64,000 nt of DNA from Arcanobacterium phocae (GTDB lineage: Bacteria; Actinomycetota; Actinomycetes; Actinomycetales; Actinomycetaceae): assembly GCF_900105865.1 (NCBI RefSeq), contig NZ_LT629804.1, positions 1,054,001 through 1,118,000 of the forward strand. Reading direction: 5' to 3'. The notes beneath the pieces are model-generated. The model was not told the origin of the DNA and made no database searches. It saw only the letters and a program-made list of their open reading frames with translations. Both the position numbers and the translations under genes were made by a program. This document shows, in pieces, positions 51,678 to 60,624 of the stretch; position 1 is the first letter of the stretch, and the number at the start of each line of letters is the position of its first letter.

Positions 51678-53366
51678 TCAGTCAAGTTTGAGAACGTCGC
51701 CCATTTCAGCCTTGAATCGGGTGAGTCGCTCCGAAGCGAGAGTGCGCACCTCGTTAATATCGCGGCCTTCGAGTGGCACGATAACTTCGAGGTAGCACTT
51801 AACCTTTGGCTCGGTACCTGATGGACGCACAATCGCCCGATCACCGTCTTCAGTGCGTAGAACCATCGCATTCGTGGGTGGCAACTGATCGGTGCCGTTG
51901 GATAGGTCGACGACGGAGGACACAGCAGATCCCAGCAATACCTTTGGCGGGTTGCTGCGAACCTTGTCCATGGTAGCTGGGATAATCGACAAATCATCGA
52001 CACGAATGGTCACTGGGGCAGTGAGGTATAGTGCACCAATATTGGTAGCAATTCGGTCGAGTTCGTCACGCAAACCCTTGTTTTGGGTTTTGAGTGTGGC
52101 GGCGGTTTGTGCAATAAGTAGACCGGCAGACAGGCCATCCTTATCCTTAACGTGTTCTGGATCAACACAGAAACCAATAGCTTCTTCGTAACCGAAGCTG
52201 ATGTTGTGTGCTCGTGAAATCCACTTAAATCCGGTCAACGTTGCTTCATAATCGAGTCCATGATGATGCGCAATCTGTTCGAGCAGTTGTGAAGATACGA
52301 TCGAGTTAGCGAGGGTACCGTTGCCACCTTCTGCTTCGATGCGGGCAGCTACCTGTTCTCCTAGGAGAGAGCCGATTTCATCGCCGGAAAGCTGGGTCCA
52401 CTCACCGTTGATCGGCACAGCTGCCGAAGCACGGTCAGCATCTGGGTCAGAGGCGATAACTAGATCTGCATTCTCTTTCTTGGCGAGTGCGATAGCTAGG
52501 TCAAGCGCACCAGGTTCTTCTGGGTTCGGGAAAGAAACTGTGGGGAAGTCTGGATCTGGAGTATTTTGTTCGGCTACTTCGACGACGTCCTTGAATCCGG
52601 CGTCTGTTAGGACACGACGCATAACTTCCGCGCCTACACCATGCATTGCGGTGTAGACGATCTTGACATCGCGTGGGGTGTCAGGGGAGATCGTTGCAAC
52701 GGTTGTAGAAACGTAGGTATCGATAAACTCTTCATCAATGACACCCCAGCCTGATTCGGCTAGCTTGATTTCATCCGCAGCCGGAGCAGACTTAATATAT
52801 GCAGCAATTTCTGAATCAACCGGCGGCACAATTTGAGAACCGCGACCGTTTTCGTCGATTGCGCGTCCGCCGGTGTAGACTTTGTAGCCGTTATCTTGTG
52901 CTGGGTTGTGCGATGCGGTGACCATAACGCCGGCGTCAGCATCGAAGTGACGCACTGCGAATGCGAGAACCGGAGTGGGAAGTGCTCGTGGCATAATCTT
53001 TGCGCGCATGCCTGCAGCCGTCACGATTGCTGCGGTATCAGCAGCGAAGTCTGCAGAGTTGTAGCGGGCATCGTATCCGATGACGACGAGAGCGTCATCG
53101 CCGACCTTTTCTTTCAACCATGCGGTTAATCCGTAAGCGGCACGGCGTACGACGGCGCGGTTCATGCGGTGTGGTCCACCCGCCATGCAGCCACGCAAAC
53201 CAGCTGTGCCGAACTCCAAGAATCCTTGGAAACGATCAGTAAGCTCAGCCTCGGCTACTTTATCGCCGCCTTGAGCTTTGCTCAGTAACTCAGCAACTTC
53301 AGCGGCAGTGTTTTTATCAGGATCGTGAGCAATCCATTCTTCTACTTCGGTAACGTTATACGACAT
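51678..53366 (-). CDS. Phospho-sugar mutase (phosphoglucomutase/phosphomannomutase)
   Basis: A 562-residue α-D-phosphohexomutase. The four domain marks are present: FGTAGLRGCMAGGPHRMNRA (substrate entry), the phosphoserine loop VMVTASHNPAQDNGYKVY (Ser152), the metal loop ASDPDADRASAA and the sugar-binding GYEEAIGFCVDP. The final segment with RPSGTEPKVKCYLEV binds phosphate. The length and the GYEEAIGF variant match the PgcA/ManB group that accepts glucose-1-P, mannose-1-P and possibly ribose-1-P. In this nucleoside cluster it could convert (deoxy)ribose-1-P to the 5-phosphate for DeoC, as no separate deoB is visible (inference). Confidence 0.9.
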   Translation of the reverse strand: MSYNVTEVEEWIAHDPDKNTAAEVAELLSKAQGGDKVAEAELTDRFQGFLEFGTAGLRGCMAGGPHRMNRAVVRRAAYGLTAWLKEKVGDDALVVIGYDARYNSADFAADTAAIVTAAGMRAKIMPRALPTPVLAFAVRHFDADAGVMVTASHNPAQDNGYKVYTGGRAIDENGRGSQIVPPVDSEIAAYIKSAPAADEIKLAESGWGVIDEEFIDTYVSTTVATISPDTPRDVKIVYTAMHGVGAEVMRRVLTDAGFKDVVEVAEQNTPDPDFPTVSFPNPEEPGALDLAIALAKKENADLVIASDPDADRASAAVPINGEWTQLSGDEIGSLLGEQVAARIEAEGGNGTLANSIVSSQLLEQIAHHHGLDYEATLTGFKWISRAHNISFGYEEAIGFCVDPEHVKDKDGLSAGLLIAQTAATLKTQNKGLRDELDRIATNIGALYLTAPVTIRVDDLSIIPATMDKVRSNPPKVLLGSAVSSVVDLSNGTDQLPPTNAMVLRTEDGDRAIVRPSGTEPKVKCYLEVIVPLEGRDINEVRTLASERLTRFKAEMGDVLKLD

Positions 53367-53400
53367 GTTTCTCCTTCAATCAGTGTTCATCAATCGTGCG

Positions 53401-54225
53401 TCAGAGCACGGTTGTAGAAATGCGTTCAATAATGTCAGCTAGTAATTGCGAAATACGTGGACCAGCTGCAGCGCCAGCTTCAAGCACTTCTTTGTGGTTA
53501 AGTTTGGTTGGTGCAAATCCGGCAGCGTGATTGGTGACTAACGAAATGCCAAGAACTTCGATGTCGGCTTCAGCTGCTGCGATAGCTTCAAGCGCGGTAG
53601 ACATTCCGACGAGATCTCCGCCAAGAATCCGCGCCATCTTGACTTCAGCTGGAGTTTCGTAATGTGGTCCAGGAAATTGAGTATAGACACCTTCTGGCAA
53701 GCTCGGATCAACTTCGTGTGCAATAGTGCGCAGTCGCTGTGAATAGGCATCTGTTAAATCAACGAAGTGTGCCCCTTCAATTGGGGAAGTGCCAGTAAGA
53801 TTGATGTGATCCTTGATCAACACCGCAGTTCCGGCTCCCCATTCGGAGACTGTTGAGCCACAGCCGTTAGTTAAGATACAAACTTTAACTCCAGCGGCGG
53901 CAGCGGTACGCACACCATGTGCAACTGCGCGGACGCCTTTTCCTTCGTAATAGTGAGTACGGGCCCCTAGCACAAGGGCATGATGACCTGACTTGAGTTT
54001 GATTGACGTGATCTTTCCGCCATGTCCCGCAACTGCAGCGGCGTGGAAGCCAGGAATATCTTGAGCATCAATCTCAGCAACGACATCTCCAATGAGTTGG
54101 GCTGCGCCGCCCCACCCAGAGCCGAGAGTTAATGCAATATCATGGTGTGATACGCCGGTCTTTTCCGCAATGACTTTTGCTGCTTTATTGGCTAGGTCTT
54201 GCGGTGAAATTTCAGTATTTTCCAT
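53401..54225 (-). CDS. punA: Purine nucleoside phosphorylase
   Basis: A 274-residue trimeric-type phosphorylase that splits purine nucleosides into base and ribose-1-P. Motifs: IALTLGSGWGGAAQLIGDVV (phosphate-binding start), VAGHGGKI, GARTHYYEGKG, LTNGCGSTVSEW, GPHYETPAEVKMARILGGDL and SLVTNHAAG, with Asn and Glu in their family positions. It precedes the mutase on the same strand with 34 bases between, so the two are probably cotranscribed. It completes the salvage set with cdd, deoA and deoC. Confidence 0.94.
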   Translation of the reverse strand: MENTEISPQDLANKAAKVIAEKTGVSHHDIALTLGSGWGGAAQLIGDVVAEIDAQDIPGFHAAAVAGHGGKITSIKLKSGHHALVLGARTHYYEGKGVRAVAHGVRTAAAAGVKVCILTNGCGSTVSEWGAGTAVLIKDHINLTGTSPIEGAHFVDLTDAYSQRLRTIAHEVDPSLPEGVYTQFPGPHYETPAEVKMARILGGDLVGMSTALEAIAAAEADIEVLGISLVTNHAAGFAPTKLNHKEVLEAGAAAGPRISQLLADIIERISTTVL

Positions 54226-54334
54226 AAGTAAATACTACCAAAAACCAGCAGTCATTAGGGTAGTAACCATCGCCGTCGTCACATAAAATGGGAAGCTGTG
54301 ATGTTACGATTGTGACCAAAAGGATATATCTCTT

Positions 54335-54976
54335 ATGACTGTTAACCACTCAGAACTCTGCGACAAAGAAGTGGGTAGATCAGATATGATTCAAAAAATC
54401 CTCGCTGATTTTGACTCAAGTGAAACTGTATTCGAAAATTCAGATCGGGAAGTGGCAGTGTTCGGATCAGCCCGGTTATCTTCGGAAAGCCCCTACTATC
54501 AGGTTGCGCGAGAGCTCGGACGGAACTTAGCTCAGCATGACATTTCTGTTGTGACAGGTGGTGGACCTGGAATTATGGAGGCAGCAAATCGCGGTGCTCA
54601 CGAAGCAAACGGAACCTCTATCGGGCTAGGAATTGAAATACCTTACGAAGTAACTTTGAATGACTATGTTGATCGGGGAATGACGTTCCATTATTTTTTC
54701 ACCCGGAAAGTGATGTGCACCAAAAACGTAACTGGATTCGCTGTTTTTCCAGGAGGGTTTGGCACTCTTGATGAGATGTTTGAGATTCTAACGCTTGAAC
54801 AAAACCGCAAGTTACCGAATTACCCCATCGTTTTAGTGGGCGTATCGTATTGGGCCGGACTCATCGAATGGCTACGAGGTTCGATGTTTAGTGAGGGGCT
54901 AATTTCTCCGGATTGTTTGAAATTGTTGAGGATAGTGGATACTGCTGACGATGCAGTGAAGGTCTTTACTCCTTGA
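54335..54976 (+). CDS. LOG family (TIGR00730) Rossmann-fold protein
   Basis: A 213-residue protein with the LOG (Lonely Guy) fold. The GGGPGIMEAANRGA and PGGFGTLDEMFE motifs, which hold the phosphoribohydrolase site, are both intact. Family members cleave cytokinin riboside 5'-monophosphates, and many bacterial members act on other nucleotides; the natural substrate here is unknown. The ATG at 54335 has only a distant AAAAGGA; a second ATG lies at 54388. Mycobacterium tuberculosis Rv1205 is the corresponding gene in a similar neighbourhood (from memory). Confidence 0.9.
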   Translation: MTVNHSELCDKEVGRSDMIQKILADFDSSETVFENSDREVAVFGSARLSSESPYYQVARELGRNLAQHDISVVTGGGPGIMEAANRGAHEANGTSIGLGIEIPYEVTLNDYVDRGMTFHYFFTRKVMCTKNVTGFAVFPGGFGTLDEMFEILTLEQNRKLPNYPIVLVGVSYWAGLIEWLRGSMFSEGLISPDCLKLLRIVDTADDAVKVFTP

Positions 54977-55065
54977 CAGTATTGATGGACCATTTTTGCT
55001 AGAAAAAAGGAAAAATAGACTAGACTGTTAGGTAACAGCCGATCTGGCTTACGAGAGGAGTTCTC

Positions 55066-55242
55066 ATGGCTGCGATGAAACCCCGAACAGGTGATGGTCC
55101 TTTAGAAACAGAGCGTTCAAATCACGGAACGATTTTACGGATACCACTTGAGGGCGGTGGACGCATGGTACTTGAGCTTCATGATGAAGAACTACATGAG
55201 CTTTACGCCGTCGTCCAACAGGCAGTAGCGGAACGCGACTAA
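55066..55242 (+). CDS. DUF3117 family small protein
   Basis: A 58-residue protein that begins MAAMKPRTGDGPLE and has the family segment RIPLEGGGRMVLELHDEE, followed by LYAVVQQAVAERD. DUF3117 is a short, highly conserved actinobacterial family of unknown function. GAGAGGAG lies 5 bases before the ATG. It lies 89 bases after the LOG gene and is closed by its own terminator. In mycobacteria it also sits between LOG and methyltransferase/mrp genes. Confidence 0.9.
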   Translation: MAAMKPRTGDGPLETERSNHGTILRIPLEGGGRMVLELHDEELHELYAVVQQAVAERD

Positions 55243-55254
55243 CATGAGTGTTTT

Positions 55255-55293
55255 GTGGGGGCACCAAGATTTGTTCTTAGCGCCCCCACTTTT
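55255..55293 (+). terminator. Terminator of the DUF3117 gene
   Basis: GTGGGGGC (55255-55262) pairs with GCCCCCAC (55282-55289) and is followed by TTTT; 12 bases after the stop. Confidence 0.85.
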
Positions 55294-55326
55294 AGAGTTA
55301 GGTTTATGATACCTAAAAGATAAATA

Positions 55327-55956
55327 CTAGCGTTTAACCGCTACCAGCAAGCCGTCTCCGATGGGGACGAGGGAGCTGGTCAGCTCAGCAGACTCCTGGA
55401 TAGTCTTGCCAAGGTTACGCATTGCTACTGTCTGTTCATCGCGTCGTGCAGGATCGGCAACCCGGTCGTGGTAGAGCGCATGGGCGACGACGAGGATGCC
55501 GCCCACACGTAGCATTCGTAGCGCTTCGCTCACATCGCCTTCCGCTTCTAAGATATCGCCATCGACTAGAACGAGATCATAGGAGTTTGGGGCTAGACGT
55601 GGAAGAATGTCTGCGCTTCGGCCATTGATCAGACGATAACGCCCAGATCTGATTCCAGTATGCGCAAAGCTCTGCCGTGCTAGATTCTGAGCCTCTGAAT
55701 CAGTATCAATACTGGTTAATTGCGAGTCTTGTGAACTGGCCAAGAAATATAAACCGCTCACGCCGGTTCCGGTACCAATGTCTGCAATTGTTTTGACACC
55801 ATTGACGGATACTAGCATGGACAAAAACTGACCAGTCGCTGGGCTTATTGGATCAATGCCTAGTTCCGCAGATTGATGACGTGCTTGGATAATAAAATCA
55901 TCATCGGTCGCAAACGATTCGGCATACAACCAGGATTGGGCTTTTTCGATGCTCAT
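55327..55956 (-). CDS. Class I SAM-dependent O-methyltransferase
   Basis: A 209-residue methyltransferase of the catechol-O-methyltransferase-like (methyltransf_3) family. SAM motif I is TIADIGTGTGVSGLYFL; the acidic residue after β2 lies in SIDTD, and motif IV in DLVLVDGD. The lid segment SAELGIDPISPATGQFL fits the family. Its substrate is unknown. In mycobacteria the ortholog (Rv1220c) lies next to sigE; no sigE, rseA, htrA or tatB is present here. It stands 15 bases after mrp on the same strand. Confidence 0.88.
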   Translation of the reverse strand: MSIEKAQSWLYAESFATDDDFIIQARHQSAELGIDPISPATGQFLSMLVSVNGVKTIADIGTGTGVSGLYFLASSQDSQLTSIDTDSEAQNLARQSFAHTGIRSGRYRLINGRSADILPRLAPNSYDLVLVDGDILEAEGDVSEALRMLRVGGILVVAHALYHDRVADPARRDEQTVAMRNLGKTIQESAELTSSLVPIGDGLLVAVKR

Positions 55957-55971
55957 TTATCTGCTTTCTTC

Positions 55972-57096
55972 CTATGCGGGGGATACGCCGAGGGATTTTC
56001 CAGACAGACCACGAGCACGATGACCAAGAGTTGATGCGATAGCATCGATGGCGTCACGAGCAGGTGAAACCTTATCTTGAGCTGTTAGTGGTACTCCGGC
56101 ATCGCCACCTTCACGCAGTGTTTGCTCGAGTGGAATCTGGCCCAACAGTGGAACTTTGTAACCGAGAATATACGACAGCTCATCCGCTACTTTTTGGCCA
56201 CCGCCAGAGCCGAAGATATCCATCTTGCTACCATCAGGCATCGCGAGGAAAGACATGTTTTCGATGACGCCGACTACTCGCTGTTCCGTCTGCTTTGCCA
56301 TCATGCCAGCGCGTTCTGCAACGTCAGCCGCAGCAATTTGAGGCGTTGTAACAAGAACGATTTCAGCTTGTGGAATCAACTGTGCTACCGACAGGGCGAT
56401 ATCGCCTGTCCCCGGCGGCAGATCGATGAGAAGTACATCGAGATCGCCCCAGTAAACATCGGAGAAGAACTGCTCTAGTGCCCGGTGAAGCATCGGTCCG
56501 CGCCACACAACTGGAATATTTTCTTCCATGAACATACCGATTGAGATGGTCTTTACATCATGCGCAACCGGTGGAATGATCATCTTGTCCACCACCTGTG
56601 GCGGTGAATCAACGCCCATCATCTGTGGAATAGAAAAACCGTAAATATCTGCATCAACGACGCCAACCTTCAAACCTTGACGTTGCATAGCAGTTGCCAA
56701 GTTAACCGTCATTGAGGATTTGCCTACGCCGCCTTTGCCAGAAGAAATGGCGTACACGCGAGTGAGGCATCCTGGTTCGCTGAATGGGTTGTGGCGCTCG
56801 GGTGCGCCACCGCGCAGCGTCTTCTGTAGTTGAGCTTTTTGTTCATCAGTCATAACGCCCATTGTTACGCTGACGCTGGTCACGCCTTCAACACGAGAAA
56901 CTGCTTCAGTCACATCGATTGTGAGCTTATCGCGCAGGGGGCATCCAGCCGTCGTAAGATTAATTCCAACAGTTACCTGACCGTCGTCGGTAATGTCCAC
57001 CGATCCGACCATCCCTATCTCTGTGATAGGACGACGGATTTCGGGATCATACACTGTTGCCAGTGCTTTATCGATTAAGTCTCGAGAAATAGTCAT
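55972..57096 (-). CDS. mrp: Mrp/NBP35-family iron-sulfur cluster carrier ATPase
   Basis: A 374-residue P-loop protein for Fe-S cluster delivery. The N-terminal MIP18 domain (~1-90) includes AGCPLRDKLTIDV. The ATPase domain has a deviant Walker A YAISSGKGGVGKSSMTVNLA (~116-135), then VGVVDADIYGFSIPQMMG and DVLLIDLPPGTGDIALS. The C-terminal CxxC found in most Mrp proteins is absent: the corresponding place after VIENMS reads FLAMPDGSKMDIFG. The same loss is known in other actinobacterial Mrp proteins (from memory). It lies between DUF1003 and the O-methyltransferase, all on one strand. Confidence 0.93.
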   Translation of the reverse strand: MTISRDLIDKALATVYDPEIRRPITEIGMVGSVDITDDGQVTVGINLTTAGCPLRDKLTIDVTEAVSRVEGVTSVSVTMGVMTDEQKAQLQKTLRGGAPERHNPFSEPGCLTRVYAISSGKGGVGKSSMTVNLATAMQRQGLKVGVVDADIYGFSIPQMMGVDSPPQVVDKMIIPPVAHDVKTISIGMFMEENIPVVWRGPMLHRALEQFFSDVYWGDLDVLLIDLPPGTGDIALSVAQLIPQAEIVLVTTPQIAAADVAERAGMMAKQTEQRVVGVIENMSFLAMPDGSKMDIFGSGGGQKVADELSYILGYKVPLLGQIPLEQTLREGGDAGVPLTAQDKVSPARDAIDAIASTLGHRARGLSGKSLGVSPA

Positions 57097-57101
57097 AGGT
57101 T

Positions 57102-57683
57102 CTAGTCTACCTTCTTTTGCGAGGATTCATCAGCTGCCAAAAATACTGCAAGTTGAGCTTCAAGCTGGGCAATTCTGGTATTTTTTTCTTGTAATTCGGC
57201 TTGTAACTCATCGTTGGATTCACGATAAATTTCAAGTTGATCACGGATTTCCGAACGCACGAAGTCGCGGGTGGCGATGTCATTCATTGCCAACCTAAGC
57301 GAGGCAATTTCGCGAGTAATGTACTCCGTGTCTGCCAGATTTCGTTCCGCGGTAAACCGATCTTGTTGCGCTGTGACGCGGTCACGATCATCCTGGCGGT
57401 TTTGTGCCAACAAAATGAGGGGAGCCGCGTAGGACGCCTGTAACGAGAGCATCAGCGTCAGAGCAGTAAATCCAAGTTCGGCCGAATCGAAGCGTAATGA
57501 ATCAGGCCCCCAGGTATTCCAGATAAGCCAAATAGCAACGAATATTGTGAGGTAGACAAGGAACTGCGGAGTTCCCGAAAAGCGGGCGATACGTTCCGAG
57601 ACAACTCCTACCGCATCTGAATCCCAGCGCGCTTTCTTAATTCGGCGTGAGCGCTTATCTGATGGTTCATCAAAATTTGCCAT
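57102..57683 (-). CDS. DUF1003 family membrane protein
   Basis: A 193-residue protein with the DUF1003 core: RIARFSGTPQFLVYLTIFVA, a second helix through FTALTLMLSLQASYAAPLIL and the conserved LAQNRQDDRDR. The last ~80 residues are a coiled coil (RSEIRDQLEIYRESNDELQA). The family's function is unknown; it is often near MgtE-type and Mrp genes. It starts in a one-base overlap (TAATG) with the preceding MgtE-N/CBS gene. Confidence 0.9.
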   Translation of the reverse strand: MANFDEPSDKRSRRIKKARWDSDAVGVVSERIARFSGTPQFLVYLTIFVAIWLIWNTWGPDSLRFDSAELGFTALTLMLSLQASYAAPLILLAQNRQDDRDRVTAQQDRFTAERNLADTEYITREIASLRLAMNDIATRDFVRSEIRDQLEIYRESNDELQAELQEKNTRIAQLEAQLAVFLAADESSQKKVD

Positions 57684-58972
57684 TAGTCTACCTCCTCTTC
57701 TTCGTCATGGTTGTGTTGAGCATCAACAGCCTCATCCAGTTCGGCTTCATCTGCTTCTCGCCAATCATCTGGGAGCAGATGATCGAGCACGTCGTCGACG
57801 GAAACTGCGCCAACGAGCATATCGTCGACGACGACGGGCAGTGCTGTCAGGTTGTATGTTGCTAATAGACGCGTGATTGTTCCAATACCGTCCTCGGGGG
57901 ACAGCGTCTCTATATGATCGATAATGCCACCGATCATATTCGATGGCGGTTCGCGTAACGCCCGTTGTAAATGAACAACACCCAAATATCGCCCGGTGGG
58001 TGATTCGTGAGGTGGACGGGTCACAAACATGACTGAGGCGAGGGCCGGTGCTAATTCAGGTCGACGGGCCTGAGCAAGGGCCATCGCCACCGAGGCGTCT
58101 GGTGGCAAAATAATCGGATCGGTAGTCATCAAACCACCAGCGGATCGTTCAGAATAACTCATCAGGCGACGCACATCGCGAGCTTCTTCTGGCTCCATAC
58201 GCTCGAGGAGCGCCTCGGCTTGTGCGACCGGAAGTTCGTTAACCAAGTCGGCGGCGTCGTCGGGCTGCATAACCTCAAGAACGTCAGCAGCACGATCGAC
58301 GTCGAGAGATTCCATAATCGCAACGCGATCGTCGTCACCTAATTCTTCCAATACATCAGCAAGACGTTCGTCCGGTAATTCGCGTGCCACTGCCAGCAAG
58401 CGATCTTCTGGCAAGTCGCGCAAAATATCGGCAACATCTGGTGCTTTGAGCCCAGAAATCTGTGCCAGCAGGGCAGTGGCGCCTTGGCTAGAAACTCTGC
58501 TAGCTAAACCACGAACGGCAGAAGTTGGGATAAGCAGGGTGTTACCGGCGTCTTTCGCACCACGTCCCATACGAATGTAGAGAGTGGTCACGCGCCATTC
58601 ACGAGCGCGAGTTTGCTCGATGGCAAGATCTTCAATTTCTGCTGGTTCACCAGATTCGATCACGGTGACTTGCCGATCGAGTAGTTCACCAACAGCCATC
58701 GTTTCAACCGGGCGCTGTGTGAAACGTCGCATATTCACTAGACCGGTAGTAATGACCTGTCCGTTTTCCATTGATGTCACTCGGGTAAGTGGCACGAATA
58801 CTCGGCGTTTTCCAGCAACATCAACAGTTAGCCCCACTGCGAGCGGGGCGCCCCGTAATCGGAAAACCACGACGACGTCACTAACCTTACCTACTCGATC
58901 ACCGATGGGATCGAAAACGTCAGCTCCAGCGAGGCGTCCCACAAAAACGCGGGATGGACCATGAGTGCCCAT
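57683..58972 (-). CDS. PRC-barrel / MgtE-N / CBS domain protein (no membrane part)
   Basis: A 429-residue cytoplasmic protein. An N-terminal PRC-barrel-like part (~6-90, VFVGRLAGADVFDPIGDRVG) is followed by a second β-rich region (~90-160). The MgtE intracellular N domain (~185-285) has helical repeats with PDVADILRDLPEDR and DAADLVNELPVAQAEALLE. A CBS pair (~300-420) follows: MTTDPIILPPDASVAMALAQ and DDMLVGAVSVDDVLDHLLP. It lacks the MgtE channel helices and so is not itself a Mg2+ channel; it may sense Mg2+ or nucleotides. AAGGAGAG precedes the ATG. The pair with DUF1003 is conserved in actinobacteria. Confidence 0.9.
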   Translation of the reverse strand: MGTHGPSRVFVGRLAGADVFDPIGDRVGKVSDVVVVFRLRGAPLAVGLTVDVAGKRRVFVPLTRVTSMENGQVITTGLVNMRRFTQRPVETMAVGELLDRQVTVIESGEPAEIEDLAIEQTRAREWRVTTLYIRMGRGAKDAGNTLLIPTSAVRGLASRVSSQGATALLAQISGLKAPDVADILRDLPEDRLLAVARELPDERLADVLEELGDDDRVAIMESLDVDRAADVLEVMQPDDAADLVNELPVAQAEALLERMEPEEARDVRRLMSYSERSAGGLMTTDPIILPPDASVAMALAQARRPELAPALASVMFVTRPPHESPTGRYLGVVHLQRALREPPSNMIGGIIDHIETLSPEDGIGTITRLLATYNLTALPVVVDDMLVGAVSVDDVLDHLLPDDWREADEAELDEAVDAQHNHDEEEEVD

Positions 58973-59040
58973 TTTTCACTCTCCTTTATTCGTCGTGGCG
59001 GGCGCACCCGCTCTAATGATCAAATGCTAGCTTTGATTAG

Positions 59041-60558
59041 TTACTTTGTTAGCCGAGCCATCCATGCTTCGACGTCCTCAATAGTGCGTGGAATACGCTC
59101 AGAAAGGCGGATTGCTCCGTTAGCAGTGATGACGACGTCGTCTTCAATACGAACTCCGATGCCACGGAATTCTTCTGGCACCTTGAGATCGTCTTCGCGG
59201 AAGTACAAGCCTGGTTCGATTGTGAAAACCATGCCCTCTTCAAGAACTGCGTCTTGGTAAAGCTCGCGTTTTGCTTGTGCGCAATCATGAACATCAAGGC
59301 CAAGATGATGAGATGTTCCGTGCGGCATCCAGCGGCGATGATGCTGGTTTTCTGGTTTGAGTGATTCCTCAGCAGACACTGGAAGAATACCCCATTCTTC
59401 TAAGTGACGAGCAATGACGCTCATAGCAGCGGTATGTACATCACGGAATCGAACGCCAGGTTGCGAAGCTACTTCAAGGGCATAGTTGCACGCTTCAAGC
59501 ACAGCTTCGTACACCTTTCGCTGCGTCGGCGAGAACTTTCCAGAAACTGGGAGGGTTCGAGTGATATCTGCTGTGTAGAGAGAATCAACTTCGGCTCCGG
59601 CATCGATGAGCATAAGCGTGCCGTCAACAAGTGGGCCATCGTTCTTGATCCAGTGCAGGGTATTCGCGTGATTAGCGGCTGCGGCAATTGTGTCGTATCC
59701 AAGGCCGTTTCCTTCTTCGCGTGCCTTAGCGAAGAATGCGCCTTCAACCACGCGCTCACCGCGCCAATGTGTGCGAGCCCGCGGGAACGATGCAACGATG
59801 TTATCGAAGCCAGAATGAGTGACATCGATAGCCTTTTGGATCTCGCTGATTTCGAATTCATCCTTAATAAGGCGTAGTTCCGAAGCGGTTTCTGCTAGTT
59901 GCTCATTCATTTCGGTCGCATCAGAAAGGAGCCCGTTCTCCTGCCGTAACTGTTCAACCAGCGACTCAATGCTGACATCTGATCTTGGCATCACTCGGAT
60001 GCTAATCTCGCCAAGGTCTTTTGCCAGGGCGTCGCGCAATGAGTCGATATGCGCCACTCGTAAACCGGTTAGCGTGGACATCTCTTCAGCAGACAGACGT
60101 GCCCCAACCCAAAACTCGCCATGACGCGAATCAGCATAAAATTCTTCTGATGAGCGTGATGCGCGGGGATGGAAATACAAAGTCGCATCGTGGGTAGCTT
60201 CATCCGTGCAGTTTTCTGCTGCGCGAGGTTCCAGAACGAGAACTGCTCCTGGCTCGTCTTCGCCACCCAAACCAGTTAAGTGTGCGAAAGCAGAATGAGC
60301 TCGGAAACGATAGTCAGTATCGTTGGAGCGTACTTGCAGATCTCCGGCGGGGAAGACTAGACGTTCACCGATAAAGTGAGAGCCGAGCTTGTAATGACGC
60401 GCTGGCAGATAATCGGCGGCAGCTGCACGCTGCGGACCTGCCGGGCGAGCACCCCAGTCCTCACCGATAAACGAACGGAACGCGTCACTTTTTGGACGTT
60501 GCGTGCGGTTATGCGCACGCTCTTCTAAAGATTGTTTTTCTTCACTCATGTAACCCAT
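59041..60558 (-). CDS. pepP: Xaa-Pro aminopeptidase (aminopeptidase P)
   Basis: A 505-residue metallopeptidase of family M24B that removes N-terminal residues before proline. The N-terminal non-catalytic domain (~30-190) is followed by the pita-bread domain. Metal ligands are visible: DAGAEVDSLYTADITRT (two Asp), SHHLGLDVHD (His), FTIEPGLYF (Glu) and GVRIEDDVVI (Glu). The length matches the long actinobacterial type. The start at 60558 and an ATG three codons later (60549) are both possible; neither has a strong ribosome site. Between its stop and the next gene lies a small ATCAAA/TTTGAT hairpin (59019-59037). Confidence 0.93.
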   Translation of the reverse strand: MGYMSEEKQSLEERAHNRTQRPKSDAFRSFIGEDWGARPAGPQRAAAADYLPARHYKLGSHFIGERLVFPAGDLQVRSNDTDYRFRAHSAFAHLTGLGGEDEPGAVLVLEPRAAENCTDEATHDATLYFHPRASRSSEEFYADSRHGEFWVGARLSAEEMSTLTGLRVAHIDSLRDALAKDLGEISIRVMPRSDVSIESLVEQLRQENGLLSDATEMNEQLAETASELRLIKDEFEISEIQKAIDVTHSGFDNIVASFPRARTHWRGERVVEGAFFAKAREEGNGLGYDTIAAAANHANTLHWIKNDGPLVDGTLMLIDAGAEVDSLYTADITRTLPVSGKFSPTQRKVYEAVLEACNYALEVASQPGVRFRDVHTAAMSVIARHLEEWGILPVSAEESLKPENQHHRRWMPHGTSHHLGLDVHDCAQAKRELYQDAVLEEGMVFTIEPGLYFREDDLKVPEEFRGIGVRIEDDVVITANGAIRLSERIPRTIEDVEAWMARLTK

Positions 60559-60592
60559 TATCCCACTTAATGGCAGGGGATTCTAACCCCTA

Positions 60593-60612
60593 GTTGGAGG
60601 TGTGAGTATATC
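60593..60612 (+). promoter_or_regulatory. Degenerate GTGGGAG-type promoter before the PHP gene
   Basis: GTTGGAG (60593-60599) with 7 bases to TATATC (60607-60612). It differs by one base and one spacer position from the element before pcrA, the amylase gene and glyA. Confidence 0.3.
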
Positions 60613-60624
60613 GCGGTGGAGCCC

